This document shows, in pieces, positions 52,554 to 61,212 of a stretch of DNA of 64,000 nucleotides. The notes beneath the pieces were generated by a model. That model was given only the letters and a program-made list of their open reading frames with translations, was not told the origin of the DNA and made no database searches. Position numbers and translations under genes: made by a program. The stretch comes from Ramlibacter monticola (GTDB taxonomy: Bacteria; Pseudomonadota; Gammaproteobacteria; Burkholderiales; Burkholderiaceae_C). The stretch lies in the NCBI RefSeq assembly GCF_016722785.1, contig NZ_JAEQNE010000002.1:124001-188000 (forward strand). The letters are read 5' to 3'. Each line of letters starts with the position of its first letter. Position 1 is the first letter of the stretch.

Positions 52554-53243
52554 TTGAACCAGAATTTCCCGTTTACCAGCTACGACTTTTGGGCGTATCT
52601 CACGTCCGGCGGATTGCTCCTCGCCGCCATAGACCTTGTCGCCGGGACCGGTTTCCTGGGACAGAAGGACTGGACCTGGGCCCAGACAGCGGTTGCCGTG
52701 GCGTCGGCATACATCGCGGGACAGCTCACGGCCGCACTCTCCTCACCCATTTTCGAGCGGGGGCTCGTTGGCACGGTCCTTGGCTACCCACGGGACAACC
52801 TTTTCGGGCAATGCATCGCGCCGTCGTGGCTCCGCAAGTGCCTGCCGGCCTACTACCAGCCCCTCCCTCCAGCTGCACAGAAAGCAGCCCTGACCAAGGG
52901 CGCAGCCCTTGGCGTTGACGGCCCCGGCGAGCGGCTGTTCTGGCCCGCGTTCAGCGTCGCCAAGGAGAGCAAGGTAGCCAAAGAGCGGATGGATAACTTC
53001 ATCAACCAATACGGGTTCGCCCGCAACATCGCGTTGGTGTCGTTTGTGGACGCGGCCATCTTGGCCTGGTCCTATAACTGGCACGGCGGCAAGGCGATGC
53101 ACGGCAACTTGGCGCTCGTGGCTCTGGGCGTTGGGGTGGGGATGACTTTGCGCTACATCAAGTTCTTCAGGCACTACGGCTTGGAGGTATTCACGACCTT
53201 CGCGTACTCCAAGGAGAAGGACAAGGAAAAGGAGGCGAAGTGA
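52554..53243 (+). CDS. Membrane protein paired with a metallo-beta-lactamase-fold enzyme
   Basis: This 229-residue protein starts at TTG 52554 after TGGGAGCG. It has an N-terminal pair of helices (FWAYLTSGGLLLAAIDLV, TAVAVASAYIAGQLTAALSS), a soluble middle and a C-terminal pair (NIALVSFVDAAILAW, NLALVALGVGVGMTLRYIKF), ending in a Lys/Glu-rich tail. The stop overlaps the GTG start of the MBL-fold gene by a few bases, so they form a coupled pair. No family is recognised; a membrane effector and sensor role is only inference. Confidence 0.65.
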   Translation: MNQNFPFTSYDFWAYLTSGGLLLAAIDLVAGTGFLGQKDWTWAQTAVAVASAYIAGQLTAALSSPIFERGLVGTVLGYPRDNLFGQCIAPSWLRKCLPAYYQPLPPAAQKAALTKGAALGVDGPGERLFWPAFSVAKESKVAKERMDNFINQYGFARNIALVSFVDAAILAWSYNWHGGKAMHGNLALVALGVGVGMTLRYIKFFRHYGLEVFTTFAYSKEKDKEKEAK

Positions 53244-54121
53244 ATTGGCTACCAGTACGTGACGGCCTGCTCCAGATTTTCGATGTGGAGCATGGCGCCT
53301 GCGCGATGTTGACGGTCAACGACGGAGCAGTGCCGCGGCGCCTGATGATTGACTGCGGGCACAACAGCACCACCGGGTTCAATCCTGGTGGGCATCTTGC
53401 AAAACTGGGGGTGCGCCACCTCGAGCAACTCGTCGTCACGAACCTGGACGAGGACCATGTCTCCGGCTACCCCACATTTGCGAAGAACGGAGTGACGATC
53501 GGCTGGCAGCTATTCAACCCGAGCGTTCGCGGCACCGATATCGCCGACTTGAAGAGCGAAACTGGCATGGGCACGGGCATGAGTGCGTTGGTCACGGGAC
53601 TTGCCGGTCGCACGACGCTCACACCCGCGCAGTGCAATACCCTGGCGACGGTTCTGCCGGGTGTGGAGATGCAGTGGTTCTGGAATAAGTACCCTCACTT
53701 CGACGACGAGAACAATCTGAGTCTGATGCTACTGGTGAAGCACAGAGGCTTCTGGTTCCTGTTCCCTGGTGACATGGAGCAGACCGGCTTCAAGAACATG
53801 CTCGAGACAAACGAGGCCTTCCGGAAAGTCGTCCCGCTGGTGGACGTGCTCGTGGCCTCCCATCACGGACGCGAAAGCGGCATATACAAACCGATGTTCG
53901 AGCAGTACGGCTGCAATCCCAAGCTAACGGTCATCTCGGACGATGTGAAGAAGCACGAGACCCAGGAGACCACGAACTACTACGGCAGCAAGACGCAGGG
54001 CATTTGGTTTCAGGGGCCGACGGACAGCAGAATCCGAAGGGTGCTGACTACGCGCAGCAACGGAGAGATTCGTTTCAGCTTCCGGGACGGCGACTGCTTT
54101 GCATCATTCGAGCGAAGCTGA
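53240..54121 (+). CDS. ComEC-like metallo-beta-lactamase-fold hydrolase
   Basis: This 293-residue protein begins IFDVEHGACAMLTVNDG, the ComEC/Rec2-type first strands, followed by LMIDCGHN. The metal motif is VVTNLDEDHVSG (about 65-76), where the usual H-x-H-x-D-H is N-L-D-E-D-H: the first His is Asn and the second His is Asp. FLFPGDMEQTG (about 173-183) and LVASHHGRESG (about 204-214) supply the remaining ligands. It may act on a nucleotide or nucleic acid. It is coupled to the membrane protein upstream and followed by a short ORF. Confidence 0.8.
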   Translation: MNWLPVRDGLLQIFDVEHGACAMLTVNDGAVPRRLMIDCGHNSTTGFNPGGHLAKLGVRHLEQLVVTNLDEDHVSGYPTFAKNGVTIGWQLFNPSVRGTDIADLKSETGMGTGMSALVTGLAGRTTLTPAQCNTLATVLPGVEMQWFWNKYPHFDDENNLSLMLLVKHRGFWFLFPGDMEQTGFKNMLETNEAFRKVVPLVDVLVASHHGRESGIYKPMFEQYGCNPKLTVISDDVKKHETQETTNYYGSKTQGIWFQGPTDSRIRRVLTTRSNGEIRFSFRDGDCFASFERS

Positions 54122-54154
54122 CACATTTGGCAGATCGCGTTTGGGAGGAGCAGT

Positions 54155-54304
54155 ATGGCTTTCTTGACCTCATACCCAAGAGGCTATGTTGCCTGGCAGC
54201 CCGGGACGCCCCAGATCCTGCAGGTGGGGCATGCGGGCAGGGCGCGACGGAGGAAGATGACGGGCTGGGTTCTCGCTGAGGCCCCGAGAGGTGAATCTCG
54301 GTAG
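54155..54304 (+). CDS. 49-residue ORF after the MBL-fold gene
   Basis: A short reading frame starts at the ATG at 54155 with a near-ideal GGGAGGAGCAGT ribosome-binding site. The peptide is basic in the middle (GHAGRARRRKMTGW) and contains AWQPGTPQILQVG. It lies 33 bases after the MBL-fold stop, so it may be the third gene of the unit. The ribosome-binding site is the main evidence; the coding potential is uncertain. Confidence 0.35.
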   Translation: MAFLTSYPRGYVAWQPGTPQILQVGHAGRARRRKMTGWVLAEAPRGESR

Positions 54305-54572
54305 CGAGAAGCATGCGTGGGGAACTGTGCGTTCGCGCTCAAGGAACTGGATGCCTACTTGGGAAGGGACCAGCAGCGACCACAGGCCCCGTGTGCAAGC
54401 CTAATAAGCCCCTTCGTGTTCCGCGCATTGACCCGTTCGGCGATTGTCGACCGGGCGACAGAGTGAGGGAGATTCGCGTTTTGCATAGGACGGCACGGCC
54501 TAAGAAGGTCGAGTTCTAATCGGGTTAGCCAAAGCATTCGCGTATAGTTCCACTCCGAAAAATGGGTGGGGA

Positions 54573-55190
54573 ATGACAACGAGGAACTCAGATCACAGGC
54601 GCCTTCGGAAGGCTTGGCATACCTTCGCGCGTTGTGTCTCATTCGAGTGGCTGCTCACGCCAACGCGCCCCAATGGTGGCGATATTGTCCTGGCACGTTC
54701 TATTGCCGTCGCGACGCTTCTTTGCGCAACGTCGCTGCTCCTGCGCAACGCGATCGATCCTGACCTGAAAGGTCCGATGTCCTGGGCTGGCCTCGGAAGG
54801 CAGTTTATCGAAACGGCTCCGTGGTTCGCCGCCGCAGCCGGCGCGGTATACGCGGCCCTCTATGCTCGATTTAGCTCGCAGTGGAGCTACTTGGCAGCCC
54901 TTTACAACCAGATCAAGCAGGCTGAAATTGAGTTGTTCTGCGCGGACAGTTGCAATGAAGGGTCGGCGAAGAAGAAGTTGGCTCAATGGAAGGCCGGTTA
55001 CATAGAAGATGCGCAAGACCTGCACCTTCACACGAAGGGCAACATCGCGGGAATCATTCATTTCTGGGGCGAGGATTCCGATGTTGCGGACGCCTTTACG
55101 AGCTGGGCGCCCGGCGCGGAAATGAGGTGGCAGCGGGTGCGAGCAGAAGTCGAAGCTGCTTTCAAGGCCGCGGCTGATAAGTATAAGTAA
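54573..55190 (+). CDS. Two-helix membrane protein with helical cytosolic tail
   Basis: This 205-residue protein starts at the ATG at 54573 after GGGTGGGGA. Two hydrophobic helices (LARSIAVATLLCATSLLL, about 45-62; APWFAAAAGAVYAALYAR) are followed by a soluble region with SYLAALYNQIKQAEIELF, KLAQWKAGYIEDAQDLHLHT and FKAAADKYK. The layout resembles small defence-associated membrane proteins such as SLATT-type effectors, but the match is not strong. Function unknown. Confidence 0.6.
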   Translation: MTTRNSDHRRLRKAWHTFARCVSFEWLLTPTRPNGGDIVLARSIAVATLLCATSLLLRNAIDPDLKGPMSWAGLGRQFIETAPWFAAAAGAVYAALYARFSSQWSYLAALYNQIKQAEIELFCADSCNEGSAKKKLAQWKAGYIEDAQDLHLHTKGNIAGIIHFWGEDSDVADAFTSWAPGAEMRWQRVRAEVEAAFKAAADKYK

Positions 55191-55352
55191 TCGAAACGGG
55201 CGCTACCACCCAAAGACAGTCAACGAATCGCTCCAGTCGCAAACTGCAGCAGTTGGTCGCCTACCATACGTCCAGAGCTGCACGAGCCGGAAAAGAGCAG
55301 ACCGACCGTTTGCAGGCTCCTTGCAGTACGCAAACACTAAGGAGTAGCAGGC

Positions 55353-55871
55353 TTGGAAACATCTCCAGTGGCATGGTACGCGGCGATTTTGTCGACCGTG
55401 GTATTCGCATGGGATCTCACCAAGTGGTGGCGTGCTGAGCCTCGCCTTCGTATCTCCGCACACGCGGAGGTGAGCTACTTGGATGCAGAGATCGTCCACC
55501 GAGACCGACAGCCCGATGGTGCTGAAGTTGCGTGCACAGCATCGTACTGCCACGTAGAGATTGTGAATACGGGCGGGCGCCCCACCACATTACTTGAAGT
55601 AGAGGCGATTGCCCGCCAGAAGAGGGGGAATAAGCCCGGTCTCGAGCTGTCAAGCAGCAACTTCAACATTCACAGGGGGAGCGATCAGCTTCCGGCGAAA
55701 CTAGCGCCTGGAGAAATGTGGAGTGCAAGAATTGACATGAGAAATCTCGCGGCACTTCAGCGGATCGGCGCTGTTCACATCCGGGCACGTGCGGCGTACC
55801 GCGCCCGGGCAATCGAAGTGCAAATGCGGCAGGCCGGCAACCTGCTCGACGGAACACCCACTCCTTCTTAA
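55353..55871 (+). CDS. Membrane-anchored small protein
   Basis: This 172-residue protein starts at TTG 55353 with AAGGAGTAGCAGGC just upstream. One N-terminal helix (AWYAAILSTVVFAWDLTKWW) anchors a beta-rich domain with a conserved-looking VEIVNTGGRPTTLLEVEAIA and LPAKLAPGEMWSARIDM, resembling an Ig-like fold. No family is recognised. It precedes the phosphoesterase gene by three bases, so they are probably co-transcribed. Confidence 0.6.
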   Translation: METSPVAWYAAILSTVVFAWDLTKWWRAEPRLRISAHAEVSYLDAEIVHRDRQPDGAEVACTASYCHVEIVNTGGRPTTLLEVEAIARQKRGNKPGLELSSSNFNIHRGSDQLPAKLAPGEMWSARIDMRNLAALQRIGAVHIRARAAYRARAIEVQMRQAGNLLDGTPTPS

Positions 55872-55873
55872 GC

Positions 55874-57508
55874 TTGCACCGCAAACCACAGATGCCGGAA
55901 TCTCAGATTTACGATTTCAACGAAGAGGACGCAGAGGACCGCTGGATCCGGGACGCGAAAGGAGTGATCGCGGATACCCGTCAACGCAGGGGCATCTGGT
56001 ATTCCGCGGTCCTTGCGATTGTGGCGCTGGCTGGGATGCAAATCGTCGCGAAGAGCGTCGTAGGGGATGCGCTGCTCCTGGTTGCCGCAGTAGCGCTGTA
56101 TCCTTTCCTGTACCGAGGGGACGTCCAGGCCGAAGGGAACTCGACGGGATGGATCCGCCGCTATGGCAGCTTGCTGCGAAGGGCAGCCGATCAGCTGGTG
56201 TGGCAACGGTTTTTGTCGTTCTGTTGCGTCCCGTCGGCGTTCGCACTCGTCTGGTTCGGTCCCAAGCGGCGCTACCTGCCGCTGCAGGTACCGGTTACGG
56301 CCTTCGCAGCGACGTTCGTGGCACTTCTCTGCCTGGACATGCTGTCCACAGATACCGTGGTTGGCCTCCCGCTCGTCGGCCCCCAACTGTCCGAGCTTTC
56401 TCATACTTTGTCGGTCGGGCCGTTCCTATCGCGGTGGCTGATGGGCGTTGACGCGCTCGCCTCTCGTGTTTTGTGGGGCATCGTGGGGATCGTCACCTTG
56501 CTTCTGCTGCACCTTGTGATCCTCACATTCGCCGCGTGCCTGGGCGCAGTTGCTGCGACTCTAGTCGCATCGCCGTTCGCCCGGCGAATCGAACACGAAG
56601 GCGGCGCCGACCCTGGTTGTGATCATGCTTCTGACCTTCATTTCACGAAGGCGGGCGAGGCACCGATCGAAGCGTCGTCGATAACGAACGCGCAGCTCGG
56701 TGAAAAGCTGCGCAGCGCGGCCGGTGCGGAGGCTCGTGCCCTCGTGATCTCCGGCGACATCACCGACTCGGGCGGTCGCGAAGAGTGGCTTTCCTTCTTT
56801 CACGCCCTTGAATCAGATGAATGCATGCGCGGCGTCCCAATCATCTTGGCGCCGGGCAACCACGATCTCTTCCCTTACATGCGCTCGTACGTGCCCCGGT
56901 TTGCGAGCATCCCGCTTTCATCCGCGGTGGTGCGGTTGCGCAAGATCCGATTTCTGGCGGCGGTGCTACGGGTCTGCCCGGAGATGCACGTGCTGGCGAA
57001 TGGGCGAGAAAAGTCCCTTCGCGACCACCTCCACGCGCACGTGCACATGATTCAGAAGTGCGCCGAAGACGGTAACGAGGACCTGAACGCGCTAGACGAG
57101 CTGTGGGACGCGTGCTTTCCAATGCATTGCGTCGTCGGCGTGCATGCATATGTCTGCCTGGATACGAATCGCCCGACGTCCAATGTGACGACTTCAGCGT
57201 TTGGCCATTTGGCACGAGCACAGGCGAACCGGCTGGAGCTCTTGCTTACACGCTTGCGCGGCAGGCCCGGCTTGACCGTCGTCATTGTCGGGCATCATCA
57301 CATGTTCACGCCATTCACGTCGCGACTGCGTGGCTGGAGAATTAAGCATCTGGAGATCGTGAGTGGTCGCCACGCGTTCAGGTCGGCGAGCTGCAGCGCC
57401 GACTATTACCTCCACGGTCATCGGCATTTGCCGTTCGGCTTCAGGATCAACCGACTCCGGGTGATCTCCGCCGCGTCTCTGCGGTTTCCGGAGCAAACAT
57501 CGAAGTGA
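55874..57508 (+). CDS. Membrane-anchored calcineurin-like phosphoesterase
   Basis: About 544 residues from TTG 55874; an ATG at 55892 is an alternative. The first about 230 residues contain four or five membrane helices. The catalytic domain follows with all calcineurin-type motifs: SDLHF (about 253), SGDITDSG (about 293), APGNHDL (about 326), VGHHHM (about 472) and HGHRH (about 514). It is a binuclear metal phosphoesterase anchored to the inner membrane. The combination of a large membrane region with this enzyme is unusual; substrates could be nucleotides or lipids, which I cannot tell. Confidence 0.8.
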   Translation: MHRKPQMPESQIYDFNEEDAEDRWIRDAKGVIADTRQRRGIWYSAVLAIVALAGMQIVAKSVVGDALLLVAAVALYPFLYRGDVQAEGNSTGWIRRYGSLLRRAADQLVWQRFLSFCCVPSAFALVWFGPKRRYLPLQVPVTAFAATFVALLCLDMLSTDTVVGLPLVGPQLSELSHTLSVGPFLSRWLMGVDALASRVLWGIVGIVTLLLLHLVILTFAACLGAVAATLVASPFARRIEHEGGADPGCDHASDLHFTKAGEAPIEASSITNAQLGEKLRSAAGAEARALVISGDITDSGGREEWLSFFHALESDECMRGVPIILAPGNHDLFPYMRSYVPRFASIPLSSAVVRLRKIRFLAAVLRVCPEMHVLANGREKSLRDHLHAHVHMIQKCAEDGNEDLNALDELWDACFPMHCVVGVHAYVCLDTNRPTSNVTTSAFGHLARAQANRLELLLTRLRGRPGLTVVIVGHHHMFTPFTSRLRGWRIKHLEIVSGRHAFRSASCSADYYLHGHRHLPFGFRINRLRVISAASLRFPEQTSK

Positions 57509-57632
57509 ACCACGTCAGGAGAGCTGTTCAACCGGTGAGCGCTGCGAGCGTCTGGTCAAAGGTGACCTGGCCGGACGCATACGCTAAAAGCAGCCGCGGG
57601 TCCCGCGCCGCGGCCCGAGCGAGGCCTAAATG

Positions 57633-59111
57633 TCAGGCCAGACTTGAACGAGTCCGCTTTAGACTCTCCGCCAAGTTCGCAGCGAGTTTCATGAAAGTCG
57701 GTCTGCGGTGATCTTGCTCGCCAGGATCTTTGCGCAGCGTGTGCCGCAACAGTTGAATTGCTACCGCTTGGGCGTACTCGCCAACCGTGAGCTGTTCCGA
57801 AAGCGCGAACTGACGAATTTGTCTGATGACATTCCAAACTCCACTCAGTGGCTGTGTAGGCGCACGCGATTGTGGGAGAGTCACCAGGTTACTCCACGAA
57901 TACAGCTCATCCGCAGTTCTCGCCCAATCTGCTGGATCTGACGTAATTTTTAGAAAGAGCCATGTCTCCAACGCGGCGGGGTCCTTGACAAGCGGGCCGT
58001 CTGCGACGTTGACAAAGTCAATTAGAACTGCGCGCCCGTCGACCGCTACGACGTTCTCGCCGTGCAAGTCACCATGCGCGAGCGCTCGACGATGCACAAC
58101 AGGCGGCAGGGCGTCGAGCATGTCACCTATCTGCGTCGGGCTTAGTGTCAATCCATTGGACCTTCTTGACTGGGCCTCGCACTCGCTCGCCTTGCGCAGA
58201 AATCGCGCGTCACGAAACGAGCGAATGGCTCCTTCCGGTTCCATGGCCTGAGCGGGCGGCGGATCCTGCCTCCAATGGGCTTGCGCTCTCCAGCCCCTGA
58301 GCGCGTGATTAAAAAGAGAGTCGATCACGGGACAATACGACGCACTGCGCTCAACGACACGAATCAGCGCTTCCGAGCGCTCCACAAAATTGCCAACGAT
58401 CAGGCCCCGCTCGGCGCCGAGCAAACACCGCCTCTCGTCGATATTCGGCCGCGCATCGAACGGAACGAACAGTGCCGTGCAGTCTGCGTAGTTCCGAAGC
58501 TCCTTCGAGGCTTTCGGATACCGATCTACCTTGATGAAAAATGGCAGCGGCACCGGGCCTGCGCGTGAGTCACGCAGTGTTACGAATCCCTGAAACACAC
58601 TCGCCGTTCCGGAATCCATCTTCCGGAGCTCCAGCTGGGTGCAATCCGCAAATGCCCGCCGCAAAAGAATCTCGTCTTCGGCGGGTGCGCCGCCTGTCAG
58701 ACCGATGATGTTCAGCGCGGCGGGGGGGGCATAACTCGGCCCAGCGTCGAAACGCGCGCAATTCTCCGGAATTTGCTTGAGGCGAGTGGATTCAAGAAAC
58801 TGAAGCTGACTGTGGTACGCAAGCGGGCGCAGCCGCAAGTCAATGTCGCCGATACGTCCGATCTTGGCGACGATGTAGATGCGTAGCCCGTGAGCCAAAC
58901 ACGACCCCAGCAGTTTGCTTGACAGTACCTGAAGCAAAGTATCTGTCGGATCATGGATGATGATCGCTCGGGCGGGGGCGAGCGAACTTGCGTGCAGAGA
59001 AGGATTTGCAGCGAGGAGAGTCAGATCACGCTGGCTGAACTCTCTCGTCAAGTCCGTTGACGGAGATTGTTCGCTTAGCCAAAGAACTGTTGCTCTATGC
59101 CCTGTCACCAC
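57633..59111 (-). CDS. Kinase-like phosphotransferase coupled to the ubiquitin-like operon
   Basis: This 492-residue protein starts at GTG 59111. The N-terminal about 120 residues form a separate alpha/beta domain. The C-terminal part is an aminoglycoside-phosphotransferase/protein-kinase-like fold with Lys in FFIKVDRYPK (about residue 194), HGDLHGEN (346-353; catalytic Asp and Asn) and LIDF (363-366; metal-binding Asp). It is coupled to the Ubl2 gene by an overlap of its start with that stop. Similar kinase-like domains were described as ternary-complex-associated domains in conflict systems; that assignment is tentative. It ends the operon. Confidence 0.7.
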   Translation of the reverse strand: MVTGHRATVLWLSEQSPSTDLTREFSQRDLTLLAANPSLHASSLAPARAIIIHDPTDTLLQVLSSKLLGSCLAHGLRIYIVAKIGRIGDIDLRLRPLAYHSQLQFLESTRLKQIPENCARFDAGPSYAPPAALNIIGLTGGAPAEDEILLRRAFADCTQLELRKMDSGTASVFQGFVTLRDSRAGPVPLPFFIKVDRYPKASKELRNYADCTALFVPFDARPNIDERRCLLGAERGLIVGNFVERSEALIRVVERSASYCPVIDSLFNHALRGWRAQAHWRQDPPPAQAMEPEGAIRSFRDARFLRKASECEAQSRRSNGLTLSPTQIGDMLDALPPVVHRRALAHGDLHGENVVAVDGRAVLIDFVNVADGPLVKDPAALETWLFLKITSDPADWARTADELYSWSNLVTLPQSRAPTQPLSGVWNVIRQIRQFALSEQLTVGEYAQAVAIQLLRHTLRKDPGEQDHRRPTFMKLAANLAESLKRTRSSLA

Positions 59112-59359
59112 TGTGGCGCGCCATGCATAGTAGGCGGACGAGAATAAACCCGAACGGGCCGCTGAGTATCAAGATCCACGACGCTTTCGTCGTCGATTAC
59201 CAGGTCTTCTCGTGCATCGTCGCTCTCGAGAACAAGAGCATTGGACGCAGGTACCCCCGACAAAGCACGGATATCCACACCCCGGAGACGATCAACCTCA
59301 ACTATGTACGACCGACCATCGACGACGATCGTATATTGAAGCGAGGACTCGTCACTCAT
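59105..59359 (-). CDS. Second ubiquitin-like protein of the operon (Ubl2)
   Basis: This 84-residue protein starts at the ATG at 59359. It has a beta-grasp pattern: YTIVVDGRSYIVEVDRLRG, VDIRALSGVPASNALVLES, then VVDLDTQRPVRVYSRPPTMHG-type C-terminus with Gly at about residue 80 followed by APQW. It aligns with Ubl1 along most of its length and shares RPPT-x-x-G. The tail of four residues after the Gly suggests trimming by the JAB protease before conjugation. It overlaps the DUF6527 stop by eight bases and the kinase-like start. A longer reading (from 59599) overlaps DUF6527 and is rejected. Confidence 0.75.
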   Translation of the reverse strand: MSDESSLQYTIVVDGRSYIVEVDRLRGVDIRALSGVPASNALVLESDDAREDLVIDDESVVDLDTQRPVRVYSRPPTMHGAPQW

Positions 59360-59882
59360 CGCGGTCGGCTCTGATCCGGAACCATGTGTGCCTCGCGACA
59401 TCGACCTTGCCTTCGATGCGAAGGCGCCTGCATGCCCATACAACCTCCCATGGTGAGGCATCGACTCTTTCGCCCAGTTCTTCCGCCTCGTGGAACCGGT
59501 CCGGAGATTCACCCAACTCCCGCAGAATGGCAGCCGCCAACGACTGGTCCGACCACGATGGATAACCCTCGTCATCCCCGTCGCACCACAGAATTGCATT
59601 GCGCCAGATGATGAAATGTGATCTGCATCCGTCGTGACGCCAAATCGAAGGGTAGAGCGAGAGTCCTTGTGCTGCGTGGCGCCGTAGTCGCCAAGCCTTG
59701 CCTGATCTATGGTCGAGATTAACTGTTAGTGTCTCGCCACAACCGTCCGGGCACTTCATGACGATGGCGCGATCGACTCCGCGCTTGTCAATGGCCAAAT
59801 CGCCGGGCCTGTGCAGCATCTTGCGAGCTGCAGCGTGCCCCTCGGTTTCCCCGAGGAAATTAATGATTCGAGCCTTCGCCAC
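59352..59882 (-). CDS. DUF6527-family protein
   Basis: This 176-residue protein starts at GTG 59882. A Cys-rich domain contains CPDGCGETLTVNL (C44, C48), then SLYPSIWRHDGCRSHFIIWR and ILWC (C86, H89, C100), a probable zinc site matching DUF6527. Members of this family commonly accompany bacterial ubiquitin-like operons. It overlaps the 3' end of the E1 gene by 23 bases. The C-terminal half has a winged-helix-like pattern (ASPWEVVWACRRLRIEGKVD). Role unknown; it may be a target or regulator of the conjugation system. Confidence 0.82.
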   Translation of the reverse strand: MAKARIINFLGETEGHAAARKMLHRPGDLAIDKRGVDRAIVMKCPDGCGETLTVNLDHRSGKAWRLRRHAAQGLSLYPSIWRHDGCRSHFIIWRNAILWCDGDDEGYPSWSDQSLAAAILRELGESPDRFHEAEELGERVDASPWEVVWACRRLRIEGKVDVARHTWFRIRADRDE

Positions 59883-61212
59883 GTCTTCTCACCGGAAGAG
59901 GAAAGGCATCGCCTGTGCCAGCGGTCGAGGCATCGCCACAGAACGCGCAGGCGTGATCGCGTTGAACCTTTAACCCGTTCATTCTTGCTCGATTGCCGTC
60001 GTAGTGGATGTAGCGAGTAGGGGCCGGCACGCCGGCTACTGCGGACAGCAGCATCGTGACCGCAGCTGAAGCGACAACGCCATTCAAGCTGATAACCGCC
60101 GGTTGAACCACCGTGGCAGCACCCTGGACATACGGGTCGGCTTGTCTTTGTTCCGCAGTCATCATCTCTCGACGCAGTGCCTCCGGGTCGAGATGATTGC
60201 AGCACCACAGGCATGGCAATCCAGGGCTAAGCATCTTTACGTGGCCAGCAAATCGCGCGTGCATATTTGCATCCACAGTGACAGAGACCCCCATGTCTAT
60301 CACTGGCACCATATATTGGTAAGCCGCCTGATTCAAGACATGCCTGCTCGATTGCGTGTCCGTGCAGTTGAAAATGATGTCCGCTTCGATCACGCGCCGA
60401 ACCACATCTTCGGCCGTTACGTCTCCGCGTAGCACCGTCGGCTCTTTGCCACCCAGGCCTTGAATCAAGCGCTCGGCGTACCGAGTCTTGGGCTCTCCGA
60501 CGTCGGCGAGCGTAGCGCCTACCACGCGGTTTAGGTTTGTGACTTCCACCGAGTCCGGATCAACGAGGATGAACTGCTGGATACCCAAGTGCGCGAGCTG
60601 CTGCAGCACGTGCGAACCGGTCCCCCCAAGCCCGACGATGGCGACAACCAATGTCGATAGTCTCGCCTGTCCATCCGGGCCAAATGCCCGCACCTGGCGA
60701 TCGAATCGTTCTTCGAGCAACTCCGGCTCGGTCGCGTCGTATGCTACCTGCACGTCGTGCCCGAGCTCCATTACACGCACTGGAATTCGTGAGCCGATTT
60801 CGCGCGCGATAAGGTGGTGCATGCCAAGCAGAAGCGAGACATGCGGCACTTCGGGGCACCGCATTTGGAGGTAGGAACTCAAGCCGTTCTCAGTGTCATC
60901 GTCGATCTCAGAGAACTCGGGTGTGTGCTGCTTGGGATGTGTATGCACATAGACGAGAGACCACTTGTTCAGCCGAGCCCTCTTCTCAATGCGCAGGCAG
61001 AACTCCGTCTTTATCTGAACGCGCGTAGGCGACCTGACCTCGTAGTTAGCTTCTGTGGGAACGTGCATCTCCCGCACCATCAGTCGCCAGCCGCCAGCCG
61101 ATCTGAGCTGAACAGGTACGCACAGCAAGACCGCGGCACTTTCCAGCTCGTCGTCGCGGATTGAGCCCCATAGTTCGCGCAAGGCGGGGTGCGCAAAAAC
61201 CAGCGTCGTCAT
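59860..61212 (-). CDS. JAB protease-E1 fusion enzyme
   Basis: This 450-residue protein starts at the ATG at 61212, overlapping the E2-like stop (ATGA). Residues about 1-150 are a JAB/JAMM metalloprotease: E24, then VHTHPKQHTPEFSEIDDD with H90, H92, S101 and D104 as metal-binding and catalytic residues. Residues about 165-450 are a ThiF/E1 domain: VAIVGLGGTGSHVL (about 190-203), LVDPDSVEVTNLNR (about 216-229), NCTDTQSSR (about 282-290), and zinc cysteines C334, C337, C422 and C425. It would both trim and adenylate the ubiquitin-like proteins. No obvious catalytic Cys for thioester formation is seen apart from C338. Confidence 0.88.
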   Translation of the reverse strand: MTTLVFAHPALRELWGSIRDDELESAAVLLCVPVQLRSAGGWRLMVREMHVPTEANYEVRSPTRVQIKTEFCLRIEKRARLNKWSLVYVHTHPKQHTPEFSEIDDDTENGLSSYLQMRCPEVPHVSLLLGMHHLIAREIGSRIPVRVMELGHDVQVAYDATEPELLEERFDRQVRAFGPDGQARLSTLVVAIVGLGGTGSHVLQQLAHLGIQQFILVDPDSVEVTNLNRVVGATLADVGEPKTRYAERLIQGLGGKEPTVLRGDVTAEDVVRRVIEADIIFNCTDTQSSRHVLNQAAYQYMVPVIDMGVSVTVDANMHARFAGHVKMLSPGLPCLWCCNHLDPEALRREMMTAEQRQADPYVQGAATVVQPAVISLNGVVASAAVTMLLSAVAGVPAPTRYIHYDGNRARMNGLKVQRDHACAFCGDASTAGTGDAFPLPVRRRGEGSNH

